Shown: one piece after another, positions 35,648 to 44,828 of the stretch
Position numbering within the stretch: the stretch's first letter is position 1
How the letters are laid out: each line of letters starts with the position of its first letter
NCBI GenBank assembly: GCA_052387955.1
Contig: JBQTIQ010000048.1
Span: forward strand, 1-54,139
Direction of reading: 5' to 3'
Origin: JBQTIQ01 sp052387955
GTDB lineage: Bacteria; Actinomycetota; Acidimicrobiia; Acidimicrobiales; JACDCH01
Length of the DNA: 54,139 nucleotides
The notes under the pieces: generated by a model
Database searches by the model: none
What the model was told of the DNA's origin: nothing
The model's input: only the letters and a program-made list of their open reading frames with translations
Position numbers and translations under genes: made by a program

Positions 35648-37222
35648 ATGGCGCCGCGTCCGACTGCTCCCGAGCCCACCATCTTCCGCGGCGCTCCCCG
35701 CGACCTTGGCCCCGACGAGCTGGCCGCCCGGCTGGTCGCCGACCTCGACGGTGAGCTCCACCCTGCCTGTCACGAGGCCCGGACCTTCCATGACACGCCT
35801 GATTGGAGGGTGCACCGGGGCGGGTGGGTGCTCGAGACGGTGCCCGATCCCCGGGGGGAATGGGTTGTGACGCTGCGGGACCGGGGCGCAGCACCTGGCC
35901 TCCTGCGCGCTCCGGCGCCGGCGCCGCCGGTCTTCGCCCGCGACCTGCCCCGGGGCCGGCTGCGTGACCTGGTCGGCCCAGCCCTCGACGTACGGGCCTT
36001 GCGGCCCCTCACCACGATCACCGCCGAGGTACACCCGGTGACCGTCCGCAACCGGGAGGGCAAGGCCGTGGCGCGGCTCGCGGTCGAGCAGTGGCGGGGC
36101 GATCACGACGAGCCCGTCGTCACTTGGGTGTGGCTGACACCGGTCAGGGGCTACCCGAAGGAGGCTGGCCGGGCCCGGGAGTGGCTCGACCGCGCCGGCC
36201 TCCAGCCGGCGGCGACCGACCCCGCCGAGCACGCCATCGAATCGACCGGATCGACGCCGGGGAAGGAGGCCGGCCGGCTGCCCCGCCGTCTCGACGGCGC
36301 CGGTCCTGCGGCGACTGCCTTCGTCGCCTGCTTCCAAGCGCTGCTCGAAGGCTTGGAAGCCAACCTCGAGGGTGCCATCGAGGGCATCGACATCGAGTGC
36401 TTGCACGATTTCCGTACCGGCCTGCGCCGGCTGCGGGCTGGACTGGCCCATGCCAAGGGCGTAGTGCCCGAGGAGCTGCGGGCCTGCTTCCGGCCCGAGC
36501 TCGCCTGGCTGCACCGGGTTACCGGGCCCGCTCGTGACCTCGACGTCATGGACCTGTGGATCTCGTTGCTGGTGCCCGGCGCGGCCGGCAACGGGGACGG
36601 GCCATCGCCGTTGCGCCCCGTCGCCGAGCGCGTCGCCCACGACCGCGACGCCGCCCGCCGGCAGATGGTGTCGGACCTGCGGTCGGCACGGGCCGTGTCC
36701 GTCCTGGCCGACTGGGGCGACACCCTCGCCCACCTACGAGCCTCGGCCCATGACCCGGTCGGCGCCGACGCCGGCGAGTGGGGGCCCTGGCCCGACCTGG
36801 CCGCCCAGCCCCTGACCGACGTCGTCGACCGTCGCATCCGGCGCAGCCTCAAGGCGGTCCGGGACGGCTTCGGCTCGGCCCGGAAGGGGGCGGTGCCGAT
36901 CGAGGTGCTGCACGACTTGCGCAAGCAGGGCAAGGACCTGCGTTCGCTGCTCGAGCTGTTCGCCGCGGCCTACGGGACCGAGCGAGTGCGGGACATGGTC
37001 AAGGAGCTCAAGGGCATGCAGGACGTGCTCGGCGCCCTCAACGACGCCGACGTCCAGGAGCAGGCGCTGCTCGCTCTCCTCGACGAGGTCGGGAGCGGTG
37101 CCGGAGCCGAGGAGGCCGCGGCGGCGTTGACGAGCCTGGCGTCGGCGGCGGCGCGCCGTCAGGAAGCCGCCCGGGCCGCCGCCGGTCCGCTCATCGCCCC
37201 CGTGGCCGCCCGCCGGTGGTGA
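35648..37222 (+). CDS. CYTH-CHAD domain protein (polyphosphate binding)
   Basis: 524 aa. The N-terminal part (to about residue 200) shows a degenerate CYTH/triphosphate-tunnel pattern (ARTFHDTPDWRVHRGGWVLE, TVRNREGKAVARLAVEQW). From about residue 215 is a CHAD helical domain with the conserved basic and histidine helices: LHDFRTGLRRLRAGL, RDLDVMDLW, EVLHDLRKQGKDLRSLLELF, LKGMQDVLGALNDADV. CHAD domains bind polyphosphate through positively charged grooves and localise to polyP granules. Leaderless start likely (TACCGT ten nt before ATG). It is followed 79 bp later by an orphan ParA gene. Confidence 0.87.
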   Translation: MAPRPTAPEPTIFRGAPRDLGPDELAARLVADLDGELHPACHEARTFHDTPDWRVHRGGWVLETVPDPRGEWVVTLRDRGAAPGLLRAPAPAPPVFARDLPRGRLRDLVGPALDVRALRPLTTITAEVHPVTVRNREGKAVARLAVEQWRGDHDEPVVTWVWLTPVRGYPKEAGRAREWLDRAGLQPAATDPAEHAIESTGSTPGKEAGRLPRRLDGAGPAATAFVACFQALLEGLEANLEGAIEGIDIECLHDFRTGLRRLRAGLAHAKGVVPEELRACFRPELAWLHRVTGPARDLDVMDLWISLLVPGAAGNGDGPSPLRPVAERVAHDRDAARRQMVSDLRSARAVSVLADWGDTLAHLRASAHDPVGADAGEWGPWPDLAAQPLTDVVDRRIRRSLKAVRDGFGSARKGAVPIEVLHDLRKQGKDLRSLLELFAAAYGTERVRDMVKELKGMQDVLGALNDADVQEQALLALLDEVGSGAGAEEAAAALTSLASAAARRQEAARAAAGPLIAPVAARRW

Positions 37223-37301
37223 CGGCCACCCCCGCCGGGGCTGGGGCCGGTGGCGGCGACGGCCGCCGGGCGCTCTCGCCCCGCCCTCGGTGCGGTGCCC
37301 G

Positions 37302-38042
37302 GTGAAGACGCTGGCGACCTACAACATCAAGGGTGGGGTGGGGAAGACCACCGCCGCCGTCAACCTGTCGGTGCTGGCGGTCGAGCGGGGCCGGCGGGTG
37401 CTGCTGTGGGACCTCGACCCCCAGGCTGCGGCGACGTTCCTGTTCCGGGTGCGCCCGAAGGTCAAGGGCGGCGGCCGCCGGTTGGTCCGGGGCCGGACGC
37501 CCGTCGACGGGCTCATCAAGGGCACCGACCACGAAGGGCTCGACCTGTTGCCGGCCGACTTCTCCTACCGGCACATGGACCTCTTCCTCGACGGCGCCAG
37601 CCAGCCCAAGCGCCTCGCCGCGGTCCTGGAACCGTTGGCCGACGAGTACGACCTGGTGTTCCTCGACTGCCCACCGTCGATCTCGCTGGTGTCCGAGAAC
37701 GTGTTCCGGGCGTCCGACGCCCTGCTGGTGCCGCTGATCCCGACGACGCTGTCCCTGAGGACGCTGGATCAGCTCGAGCGGTTCGTGGCCGACGAGCTCG
37801 AGGACGGCCCGGAGCTGCTGCCGTTCGTGTCGATGATCGACCGCCGCAAGGCGTTGCACCGCGAGATCGCCGAGGAGCTCGGCTCTCGGCCCGGAGTCCT
37901 CCGGGCCCAGGTACCCACGGCCACCGAGGCGGAGCGCATGGGCGTGCACCGCGACGCCGTCGGCTCCTTCGCCCCCACCAGCCGCGTCGCCCGGGCGTTC
38001 GCCACCCTGTGGGCCGAGATCGAGGACCGCCTGGCGCTCTGA
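37302..38042 (+). CDS. Orphan ParA/MinD-family ATPase
   Basis: 246 aa. Deviant Walker A KGGVGKTT directly at the N-terminus, LLWDLDPQAAAT (Walker A'), LVFLDCPPSISLVSENVF (Walker B), VPLIPTTLSLRTLDQL. No ParB, no parS-like palindromes and no replication genes are nearby, so chromosome segregation is unlikely. Position after a polyP-binding CHAD gene suggests a ParA that positions a non-DNA cargo. GTG 37302 gives the standard short start (MKTLATYNIKGG); GTG 37290 is an alternative. An 82-bp repeat follows the stop codon. Confidence 0.85.
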   Translation: MKTLATYNIKGGVGKTTAAVNLSVLAVERGRRVLLWDLDPQAAATFLFRVRPKVKGGGRRLVRGRTPVDGLIKGTDHEGLDLLPADFSYRHMDLFLDGASQPKRLAAVLEPLADEYDLVFLDCPPSISLVSENVFRASDALLVPLIPTTLSLRTLDQLERFVADELEDGPELLPFVSMIDRRKALHREIAEELGSRPGVLRAQVPTATEAERMGVHRDAVGSFAPTSRVARAFATLWAEIEDRLAL

Positions 38043-38043
38043 A

Positions 38044-38125
38044 GTGCGAGCGCAGCGAGCGCTTCAGGCCGACGGCGCGAGCGCCAGCTCGCCCGGGGGC
38101 GATGGGTGTGGGGCGCAGCCCCACG
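38044..38125. repeat. GC-rich dispersed element (GCGAGCGCAGCGAGCG ... GGGGCGCAGCCCC)
   Basis: Starts with GCGAGCGCAGCGAGCG and ends with the hairpin GTGGGGC-GCA-GCCCCAC. Its right 49 nt match the reverse complement of 28987-29035 inside a glycosyltransferase gene. The left motif also appears near 14292 and, imperfectly, at 44803. Confidence 0.7.
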
Positions 38126-38215
38126 GAAACACTAGAGCGCGGCCCACGGGAACACCGGTCCCCGGTCGAGGGGGCGTCCCTGTACCGTGCCAACAGCACG
38201 TTTCGGGGGGTATGG

Positions 38216-40336
38216 ATGAGCGTCACGATCGACGACCACGCCACTTCGTACCGAGGTTTCGATCGCCACGAGCTGGTCGACGACTACCGGTTGGCCCTGG
38301 TCAGCCGCTACCTCGACGACCGGGAGATCACCCTCCAGAAACAGAGCCGGGTGTTCTTCCAGATCTCCGGCGCCGGCCACGAGGCCCTGTTGTTGGGCCT
38401 GGCCCATTCGCTGCGGCCGGCCTACGACTGGTTCTTCCCTTACTACCGGGACCGGGCGTTGGTGCTCGCCCTCGGGGTCACGCCCACCGAGGTCCTGCTC
38501 CAAGCGGTCGGGTCGGCCGAGGACCCGGCGTCGGGGGGCCGCCAGATGCCCTGCCACTGGGGGAACCGCGACCTGCACATCGTGACCCAGTCGTCGCCGA
38601 CGGGGAGCCAGTGCATCCCCGCGGTGGGCTGCGCCGAGGCCACCCGCTACATCCAGGGACGGGCGCTCCCCGGCTGCGAGGCCCACGGCGACGAGGTCAC
38701 CTATGTGTCGCTGGGAGAAGGGGCCACCAGCGAAGGGGAGTTCTGGGAGTCGCTCAACACCGCCTGCCGTCTGCACCTGCCGGTGCTGTACGTGGTGGCT
38801 GACAACGGCTACGCCATCTCGGTCCGGGCCGAGGACCAGTCGCCGGCGCCCATCTCGGAGATGGTGCGCGGCTTCCGGGGCCTGGCCGTCACCAAGATCG
38901 ACGGCCGCGACTACTTCCAGGCCCGGCACTTCGGCGCTCATGCCGTTGCCCGGGTCCGGGCCGGCGAGGGCCCCGGCCTGATCCACGCCAAGGTCACCCG
39001 GCCGTACTCGCACTCGGCGGCCGATACCCAGGCCAAGTACCGCTCGGCCGAGGACCTGGCCGACGAGCTGGCCCATGACCCGATCACCAACTTCGAGCAC
39101 GAGTTGGTGCGAGGTGGCGTGCTCGACCTCGACGGCGTCGAGCGTCTGCGCCGGGAGGCGGCGGACATCGTGGCCGGCGCCGCCGCCCGGGCACTGGCGG
39201 CCCGGCGCCCCGATCCCGCCTCGGTGCTCGACCACGTGTACGTGCGGCCCCCCATCGGCGAACCCCCGCCTCTGGCTCCGCCGACCGCGGCCGCCAACGG
39301 CGGCGCGCCCGTGGCCACCGTGGCGATGGGGGAGGCCATCCGGCTCACCTTGCACGAGGTCATGGCCGCCGACGAGCGTGTGCGCGTCTTCGGCGAGGAT
39401 GTCGCCGACGCCCCCGAGGAGATGATCGACCAGGTCGAGGGCAAGGGCGGGGTGTTCGGCACCACCCACGGGTTGCAGCGCCGTTTCGGCGTGGCCCGCT
39501 GTTTCAACACCCCGCTGGCCGAGTCGAACATCGTGGGCCGGGCCATCGGCCAGGCTCTACGGGGCCTGCGGCCGTGCCCCGAGATCCAGTTCTTCGACTA
39601 CATCTGGCCGGCGATGCAACAGATCAAGAGCGAGGCGGCGACGATCCGCTGGCGCTCGAACGGCGCCTTTACGGTACCCATGGTCCTGCGGGTACCGATC
39701 GGCGGCTACCTCACCGGTGGCTCGATCTGGCACAGCCAGTGCGGCGAGTCGATCTTCGCCCATGTGCCCGGCCTCATCGTCATGTTCCCGTCCCGTGCCG
39801 CCGACGCCGCCGGCATGCTGCGAGCTGCCTTCCGCTGCGAGGACCCGGTGCTCTTCCTCGAGCACAAGCACCTGCTGCGCCAGCCCTACACCCGCGACCC
39901 GTTCCCCGGCCCGGACCACGTGGTCCCCCTGGGCCGAGGGACGATCGTCCAGCCCGGCGACGACCTCACGGTGGTCACTTGGGGGGCCACCGTGGAACGG
40001 TCCCGGCAGGCGGCGGCCGCGGTCACGTCGACGTCGGGCGCCTCGATCGAGCTCATCGACCTGCGTTGCCTGGTGCCCTGGGACCACGATCTGGTGGCCG
40101 GTTCGGTCGCCCGTACCGGCCGGGTGCTGGTCGTGCACGAGGACGTCCGCACCGGTGGGTTCGGCGGCGAGGTGGCGGCGTGGACCGCGGAGCACTGCTT
40201 CGGCGACCTCGACGCTCCCGTCGGCCGGGTCGGCGCCAAGGACTGCCACGTCGCCTACGAGCCCACGCTCGAGAAGGCAGTCCTTCCCCAGGCTGCCGGC
40301 ATCGCCGCCGAGATGGAGGCGCTCCTGCGCTTCTGA
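38216..40336 (+). CDS. Fused 2-oxoacid dehydrogenase E1 (alpha + beta subunits in one chain)
   Basis: 706 aa. Residues ~1-350 are E1-alpha: FFPYYRDRALVLALGVTP, MPCHWGNRDLHIVTQSS and the ThDP-binding stretch YVSLGEGATSEGEFWE...ADNGYAIS (the usual GDG is GEG). After a Pro/Ala linker, residues ~375-706 are E1-beta: MGEAIRLTLHEVMAADERV, FGEDVADA, NTPLAESNIVGRAIG, EIQFFDYIWPAMQQI, VHEDVRTGGFGGEVAAW. Decarboxylates a 2-oxoacid, probably branched-chain or pyruvate, for transfer to an E2. No E2 or E3 gene is in the window. ATG 38216 with GGGGGG just upstream; an ATG four nt earlier is in another frame. Confidence 0.88.
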   Translation: MSVTIDDHATSYRGFDRHELVDDYRLALVSRYLDDREITLQKQSRVFFQISGAGHEALLLGLAHSLRPAYDWFFPYYRDRALVLALGVTPTEVLLQAVGSAEDPASGGRQMPCHWGNRDLHIVTQSSPTGSQCIPAVGCAEATRYIQGRALPGCEAHGDEVTYVSLGEGATSEGEFWESLNTACRLHLPVLYVVADNGYAISVRAEDQSPAPISEMVRGFRGLAVTKIDGRDYFQARHFGAHAVARVRAGEGPGLIHAKVTRPYSHSAADTQAKYRSAEDLADELAHDPITNFEHELVRGGVLDLDGVERLRREAADIVAGAAARALAARRPDPASVLDHVYVRPPIGEPPPLAPPTAAANGGAPVATVAMGEAIRLTLHEVMAADERVRVFGEDVADAPEEMIDQVEGKGGVFGTTHGLQRRFGVARCFNTPLAESNIVGRAIGQALRGLRPCPEIQFFDYIWPAMQQIKSEAATIRWRSNGAFTVPMVLRVPIGGYLTGGSIWHSQCGESIFAHVPGLIVMFPSRAADAAGMLRAAFRCEDPVLFLEHKHLLRQPYTRDPFPGPDHVVPLGRGTIVQPGDDLTVVTWGATVERSRQAAAAVTSTSGASIELIDLRCLVPWDHDLVAGSVARTGRVLVVHEDVRTGGFGGEVAAWTAEHCFGDLDAPVGRVGAKDCHVAYEPTLEKAVLPQAAGIAAEMEALLRF

Positions 40337-40397
40337 CTTGGGGCTCACCGTCGCGATGGTGAGAAAGCCGCAGTCCCGCCGTGTGGCCACGCCGGTC

Positions 40398-41567
40398 TCA
40401 GGGTTCGGCGTCGAGGGGCACGACCGTGACGCGGTAGCCCGCAGCCTCGATGGCGGCCACCACCGCATCGCCGTGGAGGCGGTCCATCGTCTCGACCGCC
40501 ATCTCGACTTCGGCGCCCCGGACGGGAACGTCGGCGAACAGGCGTTGGTGCACGACCTCGACGATGTTGGCGCCGGCCTCACCGACGACGGCCGCCAGCC
40601 GGCCCAACGAGCCGGGACGGTCGTCGAGCCACACCCGCCAGCGGTGCAGGCGCCCGTCGCGGACCAGGGCCCGCTGGATCACCGAGGCCAGGGTGCGGGG
40701 GTCGACGTTGGCCCCGGTCAGGACCACCCCGACGCGTCGGCCGGCGAAGCGGCCGCGGTGCTCGACCAGAGCGGCGAGGCCGGCGGCGCCGGCGCCTTCG
40801 CTCACCACCTTCACGCTCTCGAGGAAGAGGTTGACGCCCTCCTCGATACCGCGATCGGTGACGGTCACGATCTCGACGCCGGCGGAGGCCAGGAGCCGCG
40901 ACGTGAGCGCACCGGCGCGGGACACGGCGATCCCTTCGGCCATGGTGGCGCCGCCAGGGACCGGCGTCGGGTCCCCCCGCAGGGCCCGGGCCATCGACGG
41001 GTAGGCCTCGCTCTGCACGCCGACGAGCACCATCTCGGGTCGCAGGGCACGCGCCACCACCGACATCCCCGCCAACAGCCCACCCCCGCCGACGGGCGCC
41101 ACCACGGTGTCGAGGTCGGGGTGGTCAGCCAGGAGCTCGAGCGCGACGGTGCCGGCGCCGGCCACCACCAGCGGGTCGTCGTAGGGATGGACGAAGAGCC
41201 GCTCTTCGTCGGCCACCAGGTCGTAGCCCCGTCCCATGGCCTCGGCGACGGTCTCGCCCCACAACTCGACGGTGGCGCCGAGGTTGCGGGTGCGGACGAC
41301 CTTGGCGAACGGCGTCGTCCGGGGCATGACGATGGTGGCCGGGATGCCGAGCAGGGCGGCGTGGCGGGCGACGGCCTGGGCGTGGTTGCCGGCCGACACC
41401 GCCACCACTCCGGCAGCCCGCTCTTCGGCGCTGAGGTGCACGAGCCGGTTGCGCGCCCCTCGCTCCTTGAAAGCGCCGGTGAACTGGAAGCTCTCGAACT
41501 TGACCACCACCGTGCAGCCGAGGGCTTCGGACAACGCGTCGGAAACGGCCGACGGCGTACGGGCCAC
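40398..41567 (-). CDS. ilvA: Threonine ammonia-lyase with C-terminal ACT domain
   Basis: 389 aa from GTG 41567. Fold-type II PLP enzyme turning threonine into 2-oxobutyrate. PLP lysine in FQFTGAFKERGARNRL, phosphate loop VAPVGGGGLLAG, SAGNHAQAVA. A single ACT domain follows from about residue 305 (WLDDRPGSLGRLAAVVGEAGANI), as in the catabolic/allosteric TIGR01127-type enzymes. The typical N-terminal segment appears in frame upstream of the GTG (SFDDVTAAAGAIEGAVARTP), but no ATG, GTG or TTG precedes it before a stop. An ATG near 41670 would join it only after a one-base shift, so the 5' end may carry an indel. Confidence 0.85.
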   Translation of the reverse strand: MARTPSAVSDALSEALGCTVVVKFESFQFTGAFKERGARNRLVHLSAEERAAGVVAVSAGNHAQAVARHAALLGIPATIVMPRTTPFAKVVRTRNLGATVELWGETVAEAMGRGYDLVADEERLFVHPYDDPLVVAGAGTVALELLADHPDLDTVVAPVGGGGLLAGMSVVARALRPEMVLVGVQSEAYPSMARALRGDPTPVPGGATMAEGIAVSRAGALTSRLLASAGVEIVTVTDRGIEEGVNLFLESVKVVSEGAGAAGLAALVEHRGRFAGRRVGVVLTGANVDPRTLASVIQRALVRDGRLHRWRVWLDDRPGSLGRLAAVVGEAGANIVEVVHQRLFADVPVRGAEVEMAVETMDRLHGDAVVAAIEAAGYRVTVVPLDAEP

Positions 41568-41776
41568 CGCACCTTCGATGGCGCCTGCCGCGGCGGTGAC
41601 GTCGTCGAAGCTGACGTCACCGTCCTGGTCGATGACGCGCTCCCGTCGGCGGTCCGCTCATGTCCCGATCGTTTCCGGCGGCCGCCTCGGCCAGGGTTCG
41701 CTCCGCTCCGGGCCCCGTTCGGCCCCCGCCGGCGGCGAGTGCCGTCGGAGGCTGGCCGACGGCGTCGGCTCGGGGT

Positions 41777-43210
41777 TCACCGGCGGGCGTGGCCCTCGAC
41801 GATGTGGGCGACGGCGGCGGTGACGTGCCGGGCGACGGCCAGGTCGAGGAACTCGTTGGGGCCGTGGGCATTGGCCCCTGGCACCAGCACCCCGGTGATG
41901 ACGAACTGCGCTTCGGGGAACAGCTCGCCCAGCATGCCCATGAACGGGATGGTGCCGCCTTCGCCCATGGCTCGGGCCGGTCGGCCGAAGGTGGCCGTCG
42001 AGGCGGTGTCGACCGCCGCCGCCAGCCACGGCGCCAACGGCGGAGAGTTCCAGCCCGTCACCGCTTCGGCGGTCCCGACGGTCACCGTGGCCCCGTAGGG
42101 CGGGTCCGCCATCAACGTTGCCCCGAGGGCGCCAGCGGCGGCGTCGGCGTCGCAGGTGGGAGGTAGCCGCACCGAGATCTTCACGGTGGTCGACGCCCGC
42201 AGCACGTTGCCGGCGTGCTCGGGCAGGGGTGCCCCGCCGAAGCCGACCACCTCCAGGGTCGGCTCCCACGTCCGGGCCCGGAGTTGCGCGGCCGGGTCGT
42301 CGGCGTTGACGCGTCGGGTGGCGCCGGCCAGCGGCCACGTCCCGCCGGCGGCCGGCCCCAACTCGGCCGCGGTCCGGTCGATCTCGGCCTGGCGGTCGGC
42401 CGGCACCTCGGCGTGGAGGCCCTCGACGAGGACCCTTCCGCTGTCGGCGTCCTCGACGCGCGACAGCAGCCGGCGCAGCACCCGGAACGACGACGGGACC
42501 ACGCCGCCGGCGCTGCCCGAATGCATGCCCTCGTCGAGGACCGACACCGTCAGGTCGATGCCCACCAGCCCCCGCAGTGATGTCGTCAGCCACAGCCGGT
42601 CGTCGGTGGCGCACCACGAGTCGAGGCAGACGACCAGGCTGGGCCGGCCCAACCGCTGGCCCAGGGCCTCGACGTGGGCGGCGAGATCGGGGCTGCCCGA
42701 TTCCTCGCTCGCCTCGATGAGCATGACACAGCGGGCATGGCTGCCTCCGCTGGCCTGTACCGCCTCCAGGGCGGTGAGGGCGGCGAAGGCGGCATAGCCG
42801 TCGTCGGCCCCGCCCCGGCCGTAGAGGCGGCCGTCCTCCACCACCGGCTCCCACGGCCCCAGGCCGGCGCGCCACGGCAGCATCGGCGGCTGCTTGTCGA
42901 GGTGCCCGTAGAGCAGCACGACGTCCTCGGGGCCGCCAGCGGCGCCGGCCTCGCCGAAGGCAGGTACCTCGACCACGACCACCGACGTACGCCCCTCTAT
43001 GCGCCCGACGGTGACGGTGGCGCCGGCCAGGGGCCGCGTCGCGCACCACGCCCGGACCAGCTCGACGGCTCGTTCCATGTGCCCGGCCTCGGCCCAGCCC
43101 GGGTCGTAGGCCGGCGACACGTTGGGGATCCGGATGTAGTCCCGCAGCGCCGGCAGTACCTCGTCGTCCCACACCCGCCTCACGAGCGTGGCCACCGCGG
43201 TCGCCTCCAT
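41777..43210 (-). CDS. M20 family metallopeptidase
   Basis: 477 aa, di-zinc aminoacylase/dipeptidase fold. Metal and catalytic motifs: LLYGHLDKQPP, GRGGADDGYA, EASEESGS, LDSWCA, NAHGPNEFLDL. The dimerisation domain lies between about residues 210 and 370. Closest in pattern to cytosolic nonspecific dipeptidase-like members (GHLDxQP). ATG 43210, TAACGT seven nt upstream, no ribosome binding site. The 209-bp gap to ilvA holds only the extended ilvA frame and GC-rich inverted repeats. Confidence 0.88.
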   Translation of the reverse strand: MEATAVATLVRRVWDDEVLPALRDYIRIPNVSPAYDPGWAEAGHMERAVELVRAWCATRPLAGATVTVGRIEGRTSVVVVEVPAFGEAGAAGGPEDVVLLYGHLDKQPPMLPWRAGLGPWEPVVEDGRLYGRGGADDGYAAFAALTALEAVQASGGSHARCVMLIEASEESGSPDLAAHVEALGQRLGRPSLVVCLDSWCATDDRLWLTTSLRGLVGIDLTVSVLDEGMHSGSAGGVVPSSFRVLRRLLSRVEDADSGRVLVEGLHAEVPADRQAEIDRTAAELGPAAGGTWPLAGATRRVNADDPAAQLRARTWEPTLEVVGFGGAPLPEHAGNVLRASTTVKISVRLPPTCDADAAAGALGATLMADPPYGATVTVGTAEAVTGWNSPPLAPWLAAAVDTASTATFGRPARAMGEGGTIPFMGMLGELFPEAQFVITGVLVPGANAHGPNEFLDLAVARHVTAAVAHIVEGHARR

Positions 43211-43234
43211 GCCCGCGACGTTACGGCGGCGGCC

Positions 43235-43256
43235 GGCGCCGGCTTACGCCGGCGCC
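43235..43256 (-). terminator. Hairpin at the carboxylesterase stop codon
   Basis: Perfect 9-bp stem GGCGCCGGC / GCCGGCGCC with loop TTAC; the TAA stop of the carboxylesterase is in the loop. No U-tail. Confidence 0.5.
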
Positions 43257-44737
43257 ATCGGTCCCCAGAAGTGGCGCTCGGCGCTGGCGGGGTCGTCGAG
43301 GACCTGGCAGGTGCGGCCGAGCCCCATGACCGCCCGTCGGGTGGACGAGTACGGCGGCCACTCGGGCAGGCCGGCGTGGGAGGGCGAGCCCCGGCGGGCC
43401 ATGGCCAGCCACGCCTGGCTGGTGGCGGCGGACAGTGCCCGGGTCTCGTGGTCGACCGCCCCCAGCAGGACTTCGACCCCCCGCCGGCCGACGTTGTCGA
43501 ACACGAAGGGCACGTCGATCGTGTGGCAGGCACCGAGCACACCGTCGAAGGCGGTCGACCGGTACGTGAACAGGTACATCCACGTCGCCCGCTGGTGGGC
43601 CGCTTGGGCCTCGACCAGTCGGATGGCCGGCATCCGGAACACCCGGTCGGTGAGCACGGCGGACCACAACTGGTCGGGTGACGCCTCGGGGCGCGACGAG
43701 CGGTACAGGCCCAGGCACTCCTCGGCCCGGTCGGCGCCGGCGGCCCGGGCCACGAGCTGGGTCAGGCCCTCGTGGTCCAGGGGCGCGCGGTTGCGGTTCG
43801 ACAGGGCGAAGAGGTTCCACTCGTCGGCGGTCGTCCCGGCCAGGACCCGGATGCCGGCGGCGGCGCCGGCGCGCACCGCGTCGAGCGGATGGCGGGGCAA
43901 CACCAGCCCGTCGACCACCGGCGTGAAGGGCAGGAACTCGCCGCCGGCCGAGGACACTTCGGCCGACACCGCGGCCTGGGCCGCCAGCAGCTCGTCCACC
44001 GAGCGATCGATCAGGGTCGAGCCGTCGCCGTCGCCGGGGCCGGCGCCGGCCGCGGCCAGGAAGCGCTCGGTGACCCAGGCGGCCCGCTCGGCGCGGTGCA
44101 CGTTCTCGGCCGCTCCGCTCTGCAGGACCGCCCGGTGGAACAACCCTGCTGCCGCCGGTGCGCCGAGCAGGGCACCGATCGACATGGCGCCGGCGGACTC
44201 CCCGAAGAGGGTCACGTTGCCGGGGTCGCCGCCGAAGGCGGCGACGTTGTCCCGCACCCACTCGAGCGCCGCCATTTGGTCCCGCAGCCCGTTGTTGCCG
44301 CTGCCCGGGTAGGCGTCCAGGGCCAGGAAGCCCAGCGCGCCGAGCCGGTAGTTGAAGGTGACGACGACGACATCGCCGTGTTCCACCAGCCTGGTCCCGT
44401 TGTACCAGGGCATCGTCCCGGAGCCGGCGGTGAAGGCGCCGCCGTGGACCCACACCAGCACCGGCCGGGCCAGGTCGTCGGCGGCGGGTGTGAACACGTT
44501 GAGGGTGAGGCAGTCCTCGCTGGTGGCGGGCAAGCCCCCGGCCAGCATCGCCTCGACACCGAAGGCGTTCTGCGGGGCGATGGGCCCGAACGTGGCGCAC
44601 TCACGGGTGCCGCTCCACGCCTCCACCGGGCCCGGAGGCCCGAACCGATCGGCTCGCGCATAGGGGATGCCGCGGAACTGGACAACGCCCCCCTTGTCGA
44701 CCCCTGCCACCGGGCCGGCGGTCGTCTTGGCGATCAC
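43244..44737 (-). CDS. Type B carboxylesterase
   Basis: 497-aa alpha/beta hydrolase. FRGIPYA near the N-terminus, EDCLTLNVFTP, oxyanion block VWVHGGAFTAGSG, nucleophile serine in FGESAGAMSI, and histidine in ACHTIDVPFVF. Glutamate is probably in TTADEWNLFAL. No signal peptide, so an intracellular ester hydrolase of unknown substrate. Start GTG 44737 with TACGTT six nt upstream (leaderless). The reading frame continues upstream without a stop into the FIST gene, but this is a product of the frameshift there, not a fusion. Confidence 0.88.
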   Translation of the reverse strand: MIAKTTAGPVAGVDKGGVVQFRGIPYARADRFGPPGPVEAWSGTRECATFGPIAPQNAFGVEAMLAGGLPATSEDCLTLNVFTPAADDLARPVLVWVHGGAFTAGSGTMPWYNGTRLVEHGDVVVVTFNYRLGALGFLALDAYPGSGNNGLRDQMAALEWVRDNVAAFGGDPGNVTLFGESAGAMSIGALLGAPAAAGLFHRAVLQSGAAENVHRAERAAWVTERFLAAAGAGPGDGDGSTLIDRSVDELLAAQAAVSAEVSSAGGEFLPFTPVVDGLVLPRHPLDAVRAGAAAGIRVLAGTTADEWNLFALSNRNRAPLDHEGLTQLVARAAGADRAEECLGLYRSSRPEASPDQLWSAVLTDRVFRMPAIRLVEAQAAHQRATWMYLFTYRSTAFDGVLGACHTIDVPFVFDNVGRRGVEVLLGAVDHETRALSAATSQAWLAMARRGSPSHAGLPEWPPYSSTRRAVMGLGRTCQVLDDPASAERHFWGPMAPA

Positions 44738-44828
44738 CGTGCCAACGTAGCGGCGCCCATCAGCGCTCCGTCCGCCGGCCCGCACCCTCGACTCATTGCA
44801 ACGAGGCGAGCGCAGTGAGGACGACGGT

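Noticed and set aside
37302..38042. Plasmid or chromosome partition locus
   Set aside because: There is no ParB, no parS-like sites and no replication genes; the neighbours are ordinary chromosomal genes.
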